64,000 bases of DNA from Elusimicrobia bacterium GWA2_61_42 (GCA_001799615.1 MGTU01000025.1:124001-188000), one strand, 5' to 3'. Counted from the first letter of the stretch, positions 24,548-34,148 are shown. The notes: a model not told the origin generated them from the sequence alone. Numbers and translations: made by a program.

Positions 24548-25858
24548 ATGAAGAGACTTCTACTGTCGCTAGCCCTGGCAAACCTGCTGCCTTATACCGC
24601 GTTCGCGGGGGAAACTCCCGTTGCTCCGAATATTTCTTTCGACCAGCTTTTGAGCCACCTGACCGCGGCTCCCGCCGAAACCGCCGTTATTCCCGAACCC
24701 TCCGCCGAGAGAGCCGCCTACTCGCCCGAAGAAGCCGGCCGCTACTGGGTTACGGTAGAGGCCGCGGACAAGCGTGCCCGCACCCGCCTGCTTGAGGCCG
24801 GCCTGGATATAGTAGAGATAAACAAGGACAGCGTTTCCGGCGTGGCCGGGGCTTACACGCTGGGGCAGCTTTCCAGCAAGGCTTTCACGGTCTTAAGCAA
24901 GACGACGCTGGCGCAGCGCGCGTTCTCGGTCACCAAGGATTTCCCCGCGGGCGACGCCGCCTACCACAATTTCAGGGAGACCACCGATCTCCTCAGGGAG
25001 ATGGCCGCCAAAAATCCCGACATCGCCTCCCTTTTCTCCATAGGAAAAACGGTGGAAGGCCGTGACATCTGGTGCCTGCGCATCAATTCCGGCGCCAAAG
25101 GCACCGCCGTCAGCGCCAAGCCCGGCGCGCTCTATATCGGCAATCACCACGCCCGCGAACACTTGTCCAACGAGGTGCCGCTGCTGCTGGCGGCCTGGCT
25201 GCTGGAACACAGGAACGACGCCGACATTAAAACCTATATCAACGGCCTGGATATCTACATCATCCCGATGCTTAATCCCGACGGCGCCGAGAACGACATA
25301 AAGACCGGCAGCTACCAGTACTACCGCAAGAACATGAGCGTGAACGCGGATAAGTCCAGGGGCGTGGACCTGAACCGCAATTACGATTCCTGGTGGTGCG
25401 AGGCGGGCGCTTCCAACTATCCCGGCGCCGACACCTACTGCGGCCCTAAAGCCTTTTCCGAGCCGGAGAGCCAGGCCGTGAAGAAGTTCATAGAGGCCCG
25501 CAGGAACCTGAAGACCCACATAAGCTACCACTCCTACGCCAGCGAGATCCTTTATCCCTGGGGCGGCAGCGACGCCGACGTCCCCAGCGTCAAAGACAGG
25601 CAGGTGTTCGAGAAGGTAGGCGCCGAGATGGGCAAGCTGACCGGCTACCGCTCCTATAAGTCCAGCGAGATGTACGTGGCCACCGGCGACAGCTGCGACT
25701 GGGCCTATGCGGCAGCGGGCATTTTCGCTTTCACCTTCGAGCTGGAAGGCAGGGGTTTTTACCCCGGCGCCGCCATCATCACCGGGGCCGTCGCCAGGAA
25801 TATCAAGGCGGCGGTTTACCTGCTCAGCGTTACCGACAACCCTTATAAGGCGATCTAA
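24548..25858 (+). CDS. Secreted M14-family zinc carboxypeptidase
   Basis: The protein has 436 aa from ATG 24548, chosen because it gives a clean signal peptide (ending AFAG) and has an SD; the longer frame from 24431 runs through the promoter. A pro-region covers about 21-135. The peptidase domain (about 138-430) shows zinc ligands HARE (His201, Glu204) and His328 in SYHSY, substrate-binding DLNRNYD and the catalytic Glu in FTFELEG. Family members remove C-terminal residues from peptides; TYCGPKAFSEPESQ is typical of the carboxypeptidase A/T branch. It is a single-gene unit ending in a terminator, probably serving extracellular protein digestion along with the clostripain-like peptidase. Confidence 0.9.
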   Translation: MKRLLLSLALANLLPYTAFAGETPVAPNISFDQLLSHLTAAPAETAVIPEPSAERAAYSPEEAGRYWVTVEAADKRARTRLLEAGLDIVEINKDSVSGVAGAYTLGQLSSKAFTVLSKTTLAQRAFSVTKDFPAGDAAYHNFRETTDLLREMAAKNPDIASLFSIGKTVEGRDIWCLRINSGAKGTAVSAKPGALYIGNHHAREHLSNEVPLLLAAWLLEHRNDADIKTYINGLDIYIIPMLNPDGAENDIKTGSYQYYRKNMSVNADKSRGVDLNRNYDSWWCEAGASNYPGADTYCGPKAFSEPESQAVKKFIEARRNLKTHISYHSYASEILYPWGGSDADVPSVKDRQVFEKVGAEMGKLTGYRSYKSSEMYVATGDSCDWAYAAAGIFAFTFELEGRGFYPGAAIITGAVARNIKAAVYLLSVTDNPYKAI

Positions 25859-25875
25859 GGGCCGCGGCCCCAGGG

Positions 25876-25905
25876 AAAAGCCCGGTACCGCCGGGCTTTT
25901 TCTTT
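25876..25905 (+). terminator. Rho-independent terminator
   Basis: AGCCCGG/CCGGGCT (25879-25885 and 25891-25897) forms a 7-bp stem preceded by AAAA and followed by TTTTTCTTT. It closes the carboxypeptidase gene. Confidence 0.85.
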
Positions 25906-25908
25906 GGT

Positions 25909-25938
25909 TTGACCGGGGGTCGGCATAAAAGATACGAT
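25909..25938 (+). promoter_or_regulatory. Candidate promoter of the GNAT/DUF2156 operon
   Basis: TTGACC (25909-25914) and TACGAT (25933-25938) are 18 bp apart, and the ATG at 25951 is 12 bases further. No SD is visible, so the mRNA leader would be very short. Confidence 0.4.
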
Positions 25939-25950
25939 TTTTTTCCGGAT

Positions 25951-26370
25951 ATGCTCCAATACCGTTTCATTAAAAAAGCCGACAAAACCATGCTGGCCCA
26001 GCTTATCTCGCTTTACCGGGAACAGGGCTGGTGGACCAGGGCCGACAAACCGGCCATGCTGAGGCGCATGCTGCGCGGCAGCCACCGGTTCCTGGTGGCG
26101 CTGGAAGACGGCAAGGTCGCCGGGATGGGCCGCGCCATAAACGCGCACTCGAAGGAAGCCTATATCCACGACGTGGCGGTGCTTAAAGCTTTCCGCGGCC
26201 GGGAGATAGGCACCGCCCTGGTGGCGCGCCTGGTAAAACGCCTGAAAGCGGACGGCATGCGCTGGATAGGGCTTATCGCCAGCTCCAACTCCGCCCCGTT
26301 CTACAGGCGGCTGGGGTTCCGCAGCCCCGCCGGCACCAAGGCCATGATGCTGGGCGGCCATAATGTTTAA
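25951..26370 (+). CDS. GNAT-family N-acetyltransferase
   Basis: The protein has 139 aa from ATG 25951; the longer frame from 25909 would include the promoter. The acetyl-CoA-binding motif A is visible as DVAVLKAFRGREIGTALVARL (about 70-90), followed by motif B SNSAPFYRRLGF. The substrate cannot be told from sequence. Its last 8 bases overlap the start of the DUF2156 gene, so the two acyltransferase-fold proteins are probably made together. Confidence 0.82.
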   Translation: MLQYRFIKKADKTMLAQLISLYREQGWWTRADKPAMLRRMLRGSHRFLVALEDGKVAGMGRAINAHSKEAYIHDVAVLKAFRGREIGTALVARLVKRLKADGMRWIGLIASSNSAPFYRRLGFRSPAGTKAMMLGGHNV

Positions 26371-27268
26371 GAAAATACAGCCGCACGATTACCGGCGCCT
26401 GAAGCCCTTTTTCGAAGGACAGCTTTACACCCTTTGCCCCTATTCCCTGGCTTCCATGATAATCTGGAGCGGCTGTCTGCACGAAGCCTTTTACCTGGAA
26501 GAGAACGGCAGCGTCTATCTTTCGGAAGTGGATATAGAAGACCGGTCGCGCCGCCGGATGCTGCTGCCCGTCACGCGCCCTTTCCGTTTTCTCACGCCCA
26601 GGGAACTCGCCGAAGCCGCCCGCAAACTGGACTTCCCGGCTTACCATTATGTGCCGCAGGAGTACGTGGACATTATCGGGGCCGCAAACCTGGAAGGCTA
26701 TTTCTCCGTCCAGGAGGAATCCGGCTACGGGGATTATCTTTACCGCACCGCCGACATGGCGCATCTTAAAGGCCGCGATTACGCCAAGAAGCGCAACCTT
26801 ATTGCCCAGTTCAACAAGCTCTCCGGGCCCGAAGCCAGGGTGAAGCCCATGGAGGGCGTCTGCCTGGAAAGCTGCCTGGAACTCTTCGACCACTGGGAAA
26901 AAGTACAGGGCGGGCCGGTCATAGCGGACATTCCCAATTGCGAGCGCAAAGCCATAGTGAACGGGCTGACCCATTTTAAAGAACTTGAAATGTCGGGCGT
27001 GGCCGTGGAGCTGGGCGGCCGCCTGGCCGGGTTCGCCTTCGGTTCGCGTCTCAGCGCCGACACTTTTACGCTTAATTTCGAGAAGGCCGACGCCGGGGTG
27101 AAGGGGCTTTACCAATTCCTGGACGCCGAAGCGGCCAAGGCCTTGCCGCCGCAATATACCCTGCTGAACAAAGAGAACGACCTGGGGCTGTCCGGCCTGA
27201 AAAAAGCCAAGGAATCCTACTTCCCGCTAAGGCTGGTAAAGTCGTATATTCTTACTTTGAAGTCCTGA
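26363..27268 (+). CDS. DUF2156 (LPG-synthase C-terminal-like) protein
   Basis: The protein has 301 aa. It matches the double-GNAT-fold domain found at the C-terminus of lysyl-phosphatidylglycerol synthase (MprF), here without the membrane flippase part: YDYLYRTADMAHLKGRDYAKKRNLIAQF and the late NKENDLGLSGLKKAKESYFP are typical. MprF domains transfer an aminoacyl group from tRNA to lipid; stand-alone DUF2156 proteins are uncharacterised, and a lipid or peptide aminoacyl transfer role is inference. It overlaps the upstream GNAT gene by 8 bp, and pgeF follows after 23 bp. Confidence 0.8.
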   Translation: MFKKIQPHDYRRLKPFFEGQLYTLCPYSLASMIIWSGCLHEAFYLEENGSVYLSEVDIEDRSRRRMLLPVTRPFRFLTPRELAEAARKLDFPAYHYVPQEYVDIIGAANLEGYFSVQEESGYGDYLYRTADMAHLKGRDYAKKRNLIAQFNKLSGPEARVKPMEGVCLESCLELFDHWEKVQGGPVIADIPNCERKAIVNGLTHFKELEMSGVAVELGGRLAGFAFGSRLSADTFTLNFEKADAGVKGLYQFLDAEAAKALPPQYTLLNKENDLGLSGLKKAKESYFPLRLVKSYILTLKS

Positions 27269-27291
27269 AGCCGCGCGTAACAGGGGGAAAA

Positions 27292-28074
27292 ATGCATACT
27301 GAAGAAAAGAATGGTCTGAAACTCTTGCGTTTCGACACTTTAGGCCTGCCCGGCCTGGACTGCGCCGTCTCCACCCGCCAGGGCGGGGTAAGTACCGGAG
27401 CTTACGCCGGGCTTAACCTGGGCAGCGGCACCGGCGACAAGATAGAGAACGTAGAGGAGAACCTGGCCCTGCTCTGCGGCGCGCTGGGCGCCGAGCCCGC
27501 CAGGCTGGAGCGCATGCGCCAGCGCCATACCGCCAACGTGGCCGTGGTGGAAGGCGGGGGCGGCACGCCGCCGGACAACATCGACGCGCTGGTCACCAAC
27601 GTCCCCTGGGTGCCGCTGCTGGCCCTGTCAGCCGACTGCGCCCTTACCGTTTTTTACGACCGGAAGCGCCGCGCGGTAGCGGCCGCGCACAGCGGCTGGC
27701 GCGGGGCCATGCTGGGGATCTACGCCGCCGTGCTCAACGTGATGAAGCTGCGCTACGGCACTGAGCCCGGGGACGTCGTGGCGGGAGTATCGCCGATGAT
27801 CTCGGCCGCGAATTATCCGGTGCGCTCCGATTTTCTTGAAAAGTTCAAGGCTTTTTACCCGGAGGGGGCGGACAAGCGCTTCCTGACCGTGAAGGACGGG
27901 CTGCATTTTTTCAGCCTGCGCGAGCTGCTCCGGTCCCAGCTGGAAACCCTGGGCGTCAAGAACCACGAATTCATGCATCTCTGCACTTACTCTGAGAAAG
28001 AAATGTTCTATTCCTGGCGTCGGGAAGGGGAGAAGACGGGACGGTTCGGCCTGCTGGCGATGCTGAAGGATTAG
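27292..28074 (+). CDS. pgeF: PgeF/YfiH-family multicopper-oxidase-like protein (peptidoglycan editing factor)
   Basis: The protein has 260 aa. The metal site is visible as His79 (RQRHTANV), Cys116 (LSADCAL) and His133 (AAHSGWRG), all conserved in the YfiH/YlmD family. Family members act on purine nucleosides in vitro, and the E. coli protein keeps L-Ala at position 1 of the peptidoglycan stem. GVSPMISAANYPV and YSWRREGEKTGRFG are typical C-terminal motifs. An SD (AGGGGGA) precedes the ATG. Its stop is only 2 bases from the stop of the convergent TSUP gene, with no terminator between. Confidence 0.9.
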   Translation: MHTEEKNGLKLLRFDTLGLPGLDCAVSTRQGGVSTGAYAGLNLGSGTGDKIENVEENLALLCGALGAEPARLERMRQRHTANVAVVEGGGGTPPDNIDALVTNVPWVPLLALSADCALTVFYDRKRRAVAAAHSGWRGAMLGIYAAVLNVMKLRYGTEPGDVVAGVSPMISAANYPVRSDFLEKFKAFYPEGADKRFLTVKDGLHFFSLRELLRSQLETLGVKNHEFMHLCTYSEKEMFYSWRREGEKTGRFGLLAMLKD

Positions 28075-28076
28075 GG

Positions 28077-28850
28077 CTACCGCACCAGATCCCAGGCGAT
28101 CTTCGCCAGCAGCGCGGTAGAAACCATAAAAAGCATGGGGCGTATCACCCAGGCGCCCCTTTTCAAAGCCATGTGGGAACCGGCGTAATTGCCGGCCATG
28201 CCGGCCACGCCCATGGCCAGGCCCAGCCGTACGTCCACGCGGCCCAGGTAGAGGAAAGCGCCCAGGGCCGCCAGGTTGGAGACCAGGTTGAGCAGCTTTG
28301 CCAGGGCGGTCGCGCGCAGCAGGTCGTAGCCGCAAAGCCGCGTGAAGGCCAGCGCCAGAAAAGTGCCTGTCCCCGGCCCCAGCAGCCCGTCGTAAAAACT
28401 CACAAAAAAAGAAATGCCGCCGCCGCGCGCCAGCAAAGCGTCGTCCGTGAAGCGCGCGCTGGTGTCGCCGAAGCCGAAGCTTTTTTTAGCCGCCAGGAAG
28501 GCGGCCACGGGGGGAAGCAGGACAAGGAGCAGGTAGCGTATGGTTTCCGGCGGCACCAGCGCTATGGCGCGCGCCCCGAGGAAAGAACCTCCGGCAGCCA
28601 GCGCTATGATTATGAACAGGAACTCGGGCCTGAGGCGCGTTTCTTTGAGGAACCGGGCGGCCGCCACGGCAGTGCCCATCGACGAGGACAATTTATTGGT
28701 GCCCAGCAGCAGGGCCGGGCTGAGGCCGTGCGCCAGGTAGGCCGGCAGGGTGATCAGCCCGCCGCCGCCGGCTATGGCGTCTACGAAGCCGGCCAGGAAG
28801 ACCAGCAGGGTAAGCGGCAGGTAAGGCTGCGCTGAGTGGAAGAGCTCCAT
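28077..28850 (-). CDS. TSUP-family permease (TauE/SafE, DUF81)
   Basis: The protein has 257 aa and about eight TM helices. The family repeat is visible: FLAGFVDAIAGGGGLITLPAYL in the first half and SFYDGLLGPGTGTFLALAF in the second, each containing the Gly-rich re-entrant segment. TSUP proteins export sulfite, sulfoacetate or related organosulfur anions; the substrate here is unassigned. Its ATG overlaps the last base of the histidine-kinase stop (TAATG), so it is probably co-translated with the kinase. Confidence 0.87.
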   Translation of the reverse strand: MELFHSAQPYLPLTLLVFLAGFVDAIAGGGGLITLPAYLAHGLSPALLLGTNKLSSSMGTAVAAARFLKETRLRPEFLFIIIALAAGGSFLGARAIALVPPETIRYLLLVLLPPVAAFLAAKKSFGFGDTSARFTDDALLARGGGISFFVSFYDGLLGPGTGTFLALAFTRLCGYDLLRATALAKLLNLVSNLAALGAFLYLGRVDVRLGLAMGVAGMAGNYAGSHMALKRGAWVIRPMLFMVSTALLAKIAWDLVR

Positions 28851-31800
28851 TAAGCCGCCTGGCCGCCGTGTTTAAGGCACAGCGCCTCTATTTCAGCGCG
28901 GGTAACGGGAATTTCCTTCTCCAGGGCCGCCACAAGTTCGCCGGCGCCTTCCAGGCTGCCGGACTTGCCCGTGAATTCCAGCCTCAGGCAGAGCTTCTGC
29001 AGGCGCTGCGCGCCTATGTTGCCGCTGCTGCCTTTAAGCGCGTGCGCGGCCTGCTGCAGGGCCTCGGCGTTGGCGGCCGCGGCCGCCGCCCGTATAGCCT
29101 CCAGGCGCGCCGGCAGGTCCCTCAGGTAAGTTCCCAGCAGTTCGCACAGGAACCCCGGGTTCTCCGGGCCCGCCAGTTCTTTGAGTTCCCGGATCATCGC
29201 GGCGTCCAGCGGGGTGTCCCACCGGGTCATCACTTCCTGCAGGGTTTCCATGCGGACGGGCTTGGGGATGTAGCCGTCCATCCCGGCCGCCAGGCATTTT
29301 TCCCGGTCACCTTGCAGGGCGTTGGCGGTCATGGCTATTATGGGCGTATGCCGCTGGTCCTGCTCCAGTTTGCGGATCTCGCCGGTGGCCTGGAACCCGT
29401 CCATCTCCGGCATCTGGCAGTCCATGATCACCAGGTCGTAGGGGATGCGCTTTACGGCCTCTACCGCCTCCAGGCCGTTGGCGGCCACGTCGGACTCGTA
29501 GCCGAGTTTCGCCAGCTGGCGCACCGCCACCTTCTGGTTGACGGCGTTATCCTCGGCGACGAGGACCCTGAAATATTTATTAAGTTCCTTCACTTCCTCC
29601 GGGGCCGGCTTGTGCTCCGGTTCCGGGGCCGCGCGCGTTGCGGTCAGCGCGGCGCCCAGGGCGTTGAGCAGGGCGGAGGGCCGCACCGGCTTGGCCAGGC
29701 AGACCTGGATGCCCGCGTCAAAAAGTTCCCGCGCGCCAAGGGCGCGGCCGAGCGAGGTCATCATTACTTTTCTTACGGCGGCCATGGCCGGGTCTTCCTG
29801 TATGCGGCGGGCCAGCGCAAGGCCGTCCAGCTCCGGCATCTGCATGTCCAGTATCGCCAGCCGGAAAGGGTCGCCGCCGTCGGCAGCGCGCCTGAGGGCT
29901 TCCAGGGCCGCCGCGCCGGAGGCAACGGCCTCGAAACGCATCTTCCAGGCTTCCAGGTAGCGGCTGATGATCTCCCTGTTGGTCGCGTTGTCGTCCACTA
30001 TCAGCGTCTTTACTCCCGTCACGTCGGCCCTGGCCTGTTCGGGCGCGGCGGCCTGGCCCTGTTTCTCGAACGGCAGGGTGAACCAGAAGGTCGAGCCTTG
30101 CCCGTGGACGCTTTCCAGGCCGATGCTCCCGCCCATGAGCTCCACCAGCTTTTTGGAAATAGAGAGGCCCAGCCCCGTGCCGCCGTATTTGCGCGTGGTG
30201 GAAGCGTCCGCCTGCGTGAAAACCTCGAAGAGGTTCTTCTGGACTTCGGCCGGGATGCCTATGCCGGTGTCCTTTACCGCGAATTTAAGCACTACGCCGC
30301 CTTCGGTCTCGCCGGCTTTAGAGACCTTGAGCACCACTTCTCCCGTCTCGGTGAACTTTACCGCGTTGCCCAGGAGGTTCAACAGCACCTGGCGCAGGCG
30401 TCCCTGGTCGCCGCGCAATGCGGAGGGGACGTCCTGGTCTATAAGGTAAGCCAGTTCCAGTTTCCTGTCCTGGGCCCGCGGGGCCAGCAGGTCGGCCGTG
30501 GTTTCCACGGTTTCGCGCAGGTCGAACTCCAGCTTTTCTATGGACAGTTTGCCGGACTCCATCTTGGAGAAGTCCAGGATGTCGTTGATGATGTCCAGCA
30601 GCGCCTCTCCCGCGCCGTTCACGGTTTTTACGTAATCGCGCTGCTGCGCGTTAAGGGGCGTGTCCAGCAGCAGGCCGGTCATGCCGATAATGGCGTTCAT
30701 GGGGGTGCGTATTTCGTGGCTCATGTTGGCCAGGAATTCGGATTTCATCCGCGCCAACTGCATCGCGACGTCGCGCGCCTTCTCGATCTCCCGCCGGGCC
30801 AGTTTCTGGTCGGTGATATCCAGTTTGACCGCTATAAAGTTGAGGATCTCGCCTTTTGAATTCTTTACCGGCGAGATGGCCGCGTGTTCCCAGAAGAGCT
30901 CGCCGTTCTTTTTGCGGTTCAGCAGTTCGCCGTTCCATTCGCGCCCGTCCAGCAGGGTGTCCCAGAGTTCCTTATAGGTTTCTTTCGAGGTGCCGCCCGA
31001 GCTTATCAGCCTGGGGTTCTGGCCCAGCAGTTCCTGTTCCGAGTAGCCCGTAAGTGCCAGGAATTTAGGGTTGGCATATTCTATCAGGCCCTCGCGGTTG
31101 GTGATGACTATGGAGGTGGGACTGGATTTCACGGCCGTGGAGAGCTTGCGCATTTCGAGTTCCGCGCGTTTGCGCGCGCTGATGTCCGTGGCCAGCCCGA
31201 GGAAGCCGGTCAGGTTGCCGGCGTGGTCCTTCATGGCCGTAACTACCAGGTCCGCGGGGAAAGTCGTCTGGTCCTTGCGGACATAGGTCCACTCCCTGCT
31301 TTCGAACCCGCAGCGGCGCGCCGTTTCCGTGAAGACGCCGAAGCCGGTTACCGGCGTTCCGGTCAGGGCGGTCAATTCGCGGCTCCTCGCCTCGATCTCG
31401 GCGGGCAGGTGTATCAGCGCCGGGGTTTTACCCGCCAGCTCCTCCGCGCTGTACCCCAGCATCTTTTGCGTTCCGGAGTTGGTGAGGGTGATGACCCCGT
31501 TAAGGTCCGTAGCTATGATGGAGATCTCGCTGGCCGAGTCCAGCACGCTTTTCAGCCTGGCGTGCGCGTCGGCCAGCTCCACTTCGGCTTTGCGGCGCGT
31601 ATTCCCGTCGTGCAGTACAAGGGCGAAAGCCCCCAGCAGGATAACGAAGGCAAAAAGGAAAATAATGGTCAGCAGCCTGTTGCGCTGCAGGGCCCCGGCC
31701 TTTTCTCCGGCTTTATCGTTCGCGAGCCCGGCGCGCTCCAGGTCCTGGATGGTCCTTAGGGCGGCGCGGATCTCCGAGGACAGGGCGCCGCCCTTGGCCG

Positions 31801-32230
31801 TCAGCTCCTGCAGGTCGGCGGCTTTAAGGCCTTTTGTCCTGCGGGAAAGGATGGACTGCTGGAACAAGGCCTGCCGCGCTTTTATGAGGCCGGCGAGCCT
31901 GGCCGTATGGTCGGTCTGGGCGGGATGGTATTTCTCCGCCTGCAGCAGGAACCTTGCATTCTTCTCCAGTTCCGTTAGCGCGGCGCTGACGGGGGTGAGG
32001 GCGTCCGCGCGCCCGGTGATCAGGTAGCCCCGCACCGCGGACTCCGCCGTAATGACCGCGGCGTAGAGCTCTTCGGCCGCGCCGATGGAAGTCTGCGCGT
32101 GACGGATGTCCTTATCCGCGGTTCTCCATTGGCTGAGGTTCTGAAGGAGGAACCACCCCAGGGCGGCCATCAGTAATAACAGCAGGACGGCGCCCGCCAC
32201 GCTTGCTGTTGTATTAAGTTCAAATCTCAT
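28850..32230 (-). CDS. Hybrid sensor histidine kinase: CHASE3-like, PAS x2, HisKA, HATPase, REC x2, HPt
   Basis: The protein has 1126 aa. TM1 (about 10-31) and TM2 (about 186-206) enclose a helical CHASE3-like sensor (AESAVRGYLITG). PAS domains lie at about 225-350 and 360-475 (NANPKFLALTGYSEQELLGQNP type). HisKA carries His505 in ANMSHEIRTPMNAIIG. HATPase (about 610-730) shows DTGIGIPAE and GGTGLGLSISKKLV. REC1 (about 750-865) has IVDDN and LDMQMPELDG, REC2 (about 890-1005) has VAEDN and MDCQMPEMDGF, and HPt (about 1035-1120) has AHALKGSSGNIG. The phosphorelay ends at HPt, yet no output regulator lies beside it, so its partner is elsewhere. It is probably cotranscribed with the TSUP permease. 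Confidence 0.93.
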   Translation of the reverse strand: MRFELNTTASVAGAVLLLLLMAALGWFLLQNLSQWRTADKDIRHAQTSIGAAEELYAAVITAESAVRGYLITGRADALTPVSAALTELEKNARFLLQAEKYHPAQTDHTARLAGLIKARQALFQQSILSRRTKGLKAADLQELTAKGGALSSEIRAALRTIQDLERAGLANDKAGEKAGALQRNRLLTIIFLFAFVILLGAFALVLHDGNTRRKAEVELADAHARLKSVLDSASEISIIATDLNGVITLTNSGTQKMLGYSAEELAGKTPALIHLPAEIEARSRELTALTGTPVTGFGVFTETARRCGFESREWTYVRKDQTTFPADLVVTAMKDHAGNLTGFLGLATDISARKRAELEMRKLSTAVKSSPTSIVITNREGLIEYANPKFLALTGYSEQELLGQNPRLISSGGTSKETYKELWDTLLDGREWNGELLNRKKNGELFWEHAAISPVKNSKGEILNFIAVKLDITDQKLARREIEKARDVAMQLARMKSEFLANMSHEIRTPMNAIIGMTGLLLDTPLNAQQRDYVKTVNGAGEALLDIINDILDFSKMESGKLSIEKLEFDLRETVETTADLLAPRAQDRKLELAYLIDQDVPSALRGDQGRLRQVLLNLLGNAVKFTETGEVVLKVSKAGETEGGVVLKFAVKDTGIGIPAEVQKNLFEVFTQADASTTRKYGGTGLGLSISKKLVELMGGSIGLESVHGQGSTFWFTLPFEKQGQAAAPEQARADVTGVKTLIVDDNATNREIISRYLEAWKMRFEAVASGAAALEALRRAADGGDPFRLAILDMQMPELDGLALARRIQEDPAMAAVRKVMMTSLGRALGARELFDAGIQVCLAKPVRPSALLNALGAALTATRAAPEPEHKPAPEEVKELNKYFRVLVAEDNAVNQKVAVRQLAKLGYESDVAANGLEAVEAVKRIPYDLVIMDCQMPEMDGFQATGEIRKLEQDQRHTPIIAMTANALQGDREKCLAAGMDGYIPKPVRMETLQEVMTRWDTPLDAAMIRELKELAGPENPGFLCELLGTYLRDLPARLEAIRAAAAAANAEALQQAAHALKGSSGNIGAQRLQKLCLRLEFTGKSGSLEGAGELVAALEKEIPVTRAEIEALCLKHGGQAA

Positions 32231-32343
32231 ACATAGGCTATCCGCGTTATCGCGCTCCCGGGGCCGTTCGCCCGCGGCAAAGCCTATAATACAAAAAATG
32301 CGGGCGCGGGTTTAGCCGCCCGGTCCCGCCCGCCCCGCCGGTT

Positions 32344-32372
32344 TTGCGCCGGGGCCCGCTAATATGTAGAAT
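32344..32372 (+). promoter_or_regulatory. Probable promoter of the adenine deaminase operon
   Basis: TTGCGC (32344-32349) and TAGAAT (32367-32372) are 17 bp apart. An AAGG-type SD at about 32388 precedes the ATG at 32403. The 172-bp divergent gap is otherwise GC-rich with no clear second promoter for the kinase. Confidence 0.45.
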
Positions 32373-32402
32373 TAAAAGATAAATTATAAGGCGGTGCCCG
32401 AT

Positions 32403-34148
32403 ATGATAGAAAAAGATTCCCAGCTTGAGAAATTAAAGAACACCATAGAGATCTCCGGCGGCGGCAAACGCGTCGACCTGCTGCTGAAGAACGCCCGCGT
32501 GATAAACACTTTCTCCGGCGACATCCACCGCACCCACGTGGCCGTGCACCGCGGCCGGGTGGTGGGCTTCGGCGACTATAAGGCCGCCCAGGTCATGGAC
32601 CTCAAGGGCGCCTACGTCTCTCCCGGCTTTATCGACGGCCACGTGCATATAGAGAGCTCCATGGTGAAGATCCCCGAGTTCGCCCGCGTGGTGCTGCCCC
32701 ACGGCACCACCAGCGCGGTCATCGACCCTCACGAGATCGCCAACGTGCTGGGCCTCGACGGGATAAAATACATGCTGGCCTCCAGCGAGGACAGCCCCCT
32801 CAGCGTCTACGTGATGCTGCCCTCCTGCGTGCCGGCCACGCACCTGGAAACCGCCGGCGCGGAACTTACCGCCCATGACCTGGGCCTGCTGCTCAATGAC
32901 GAGCGCGTCCTGGGGATCGGGGAGATGATGGATTACCCCGGCGTGATCGGCCGCAACGAAGAAGTGATGCGCAAGATCGCCATAGCGAAGAACAAGGTCA
33001 TAGACGGCCACGCCCCCATGCTCAAGGGCAAGCAGCTTTACTCCTACGTTTCGGCCGGCATCCGCTCCGACCACGAGTGCACCGACGTGGCCGAGGCCCG
33101 CGAGAAGCTGCGCGCCGGCATGTACATCATGATCCGCGAGGGTACGGCCGCCAAAAACCTGAAGAACCTGCTGCCGCTGGTAAATTCCGAGAATTCCCGC
33201 AAGTTCATCTTCGTCACGGACGACCGGCACCTGGAAGACGTGTTCCGCCAGGGGCACATAGACTACCTGGTGCGCACCGCCATCCAGCTGGGCGTGGACC
33301 CCATCCGCGCCATCCAGATGGCCACCATCAATACCGCCGAATATTTCGGCATCAAGAACCTGGGCGCCATCGCCCCGGGCTACGCCGCCGACCTGGTGGT
33401 TTTCGAGGACCTGAAGAAGCTGAAGATCTCCAAGGTCTTCAAGAGCGGCAAGCTGGTGGCCAAGGCGGGGGAGATAGAGCCCGGAGTGATCCACGAGTAC
33501 AAGGGCAAGACCCGCGGCACCATAAACGTGAAGTGGATAGAACACGAGGATTTCGCGCTGAAGGCGCAGGGCAAGTACGCCCGCGTGATGAACGTGATCC
33601 CCGACCAGATCGTGACCAAGGCCACTATAGAGAAGGTTAAAGAGGACGGCGGGTATGTTTCCTCCGACACCGAGAACGATATTCTTAAGATAGCCGTGAT
33701 AGAGCGCCACATGGCCTCGGGCCGGGTGGCCCTGGCGCTGGTAAAGGGCTTTGGCCTGAAAAAAGGCGCCATCGCCTCCTCCGTCTCGCACGACTCCCAC
33801 AACATCGTGGTGGTGGGCACGCACGACGGGGACATGTACACCGCCGCCGTGCAGGTTGTGAAGATGCAGGGCGGTATCGTGGCGGCGCTCAACGGCCAGG
33901 TGCTGGAAGCCCTGCCGCTGCCGGTGGCCGGCCTGATGTCCGACCGCAGCGCCGAGTTCGTGCGCGAAAAACAGGCGCGCCTTAACGAGATAGCCAAGAT
34001 GCTGGGCTCGAAGCTTTCCGACCCCTTCATGGCCATGTCTTTCCTTACGCTGCCGCCCATCCCGGAGATCCGCATAACCGACCGCGGCCTGATAGACGCG
34101 GTAAAGTTCAAGGTAACGCCGCTATTCTGCGGGCCCAAGGGGAAATGA
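32403..34148 (+). CDS. ade: Adenine deaminase
   Basis: The protein has 581 aa, the usual length. It converts adenine to hypoxanthine in purine salvage, using a binuclear metal centre of the amidohydrolase fold. Motifs include the metal-binding GFIDGHVHIESSMV (His80, His82), GTTSAVIDPHEIANVLG and the C-terminal SVSHDSHNIVVVG and PLPVAGLMSD, all typical of Ade. A GTG at 32394 is in frame but too close to the SD, so ATG 32403 is preferred. The TGA overlaps the next gene's ATG, coupling it to a secreted phosphatase and suggesting a joint nucleotide or purine scavenging role (inference). Confidence 0.95.
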   Translation: MIEKDSQLEKLKNTIEISGGGKRVDLLLKNARVINTFSGDIHRTHVAVHRGRVVGFGDYKAAQVMDLKGAYVSPGFIDGHVHIESSMVKIPEFARVVLPHGTTSAVIDPHEIANVLGLDGIKYMLASSEDSPLSVYVMLPSCVPATHLETAGAELTAHDLGLLLNDERVLGIGEMMDYPGVIGRNEEVMRKIAIAKNKVIDGHAPMLKGKQLYSYVSAGIRSDHECTDVAEAREKLRAGMYIMIREGTAAKNLKNLLPLVNSENSRKFIFVTDDRHLEDVFRQGHIDYLVRTAIQLGVDPIRAIQMATINTAEYFGIKNLGAIAPGYAADLVVFEDLKKLKISKVFKSGKLVAKAGEIEPGVIHEYKGKTRGTINVKWIEHEDFALKAQGKYARVMNVIPDQIVTKATIEKVKEDGGYVSSDTENDILKIAVIERHMASGRVALALVKGFGLKKGAIASSVSHDSHNIVVVGTHDGDMYTAAVQVVKMQGGIVAALNGQVLEALPLPVAGLMSDRSAEFVREKQARLNEIAKMLGSKLSDPFMAMSFLTLPPIPEIRITDRGLIDAVKFKVTPLFCGPKGK

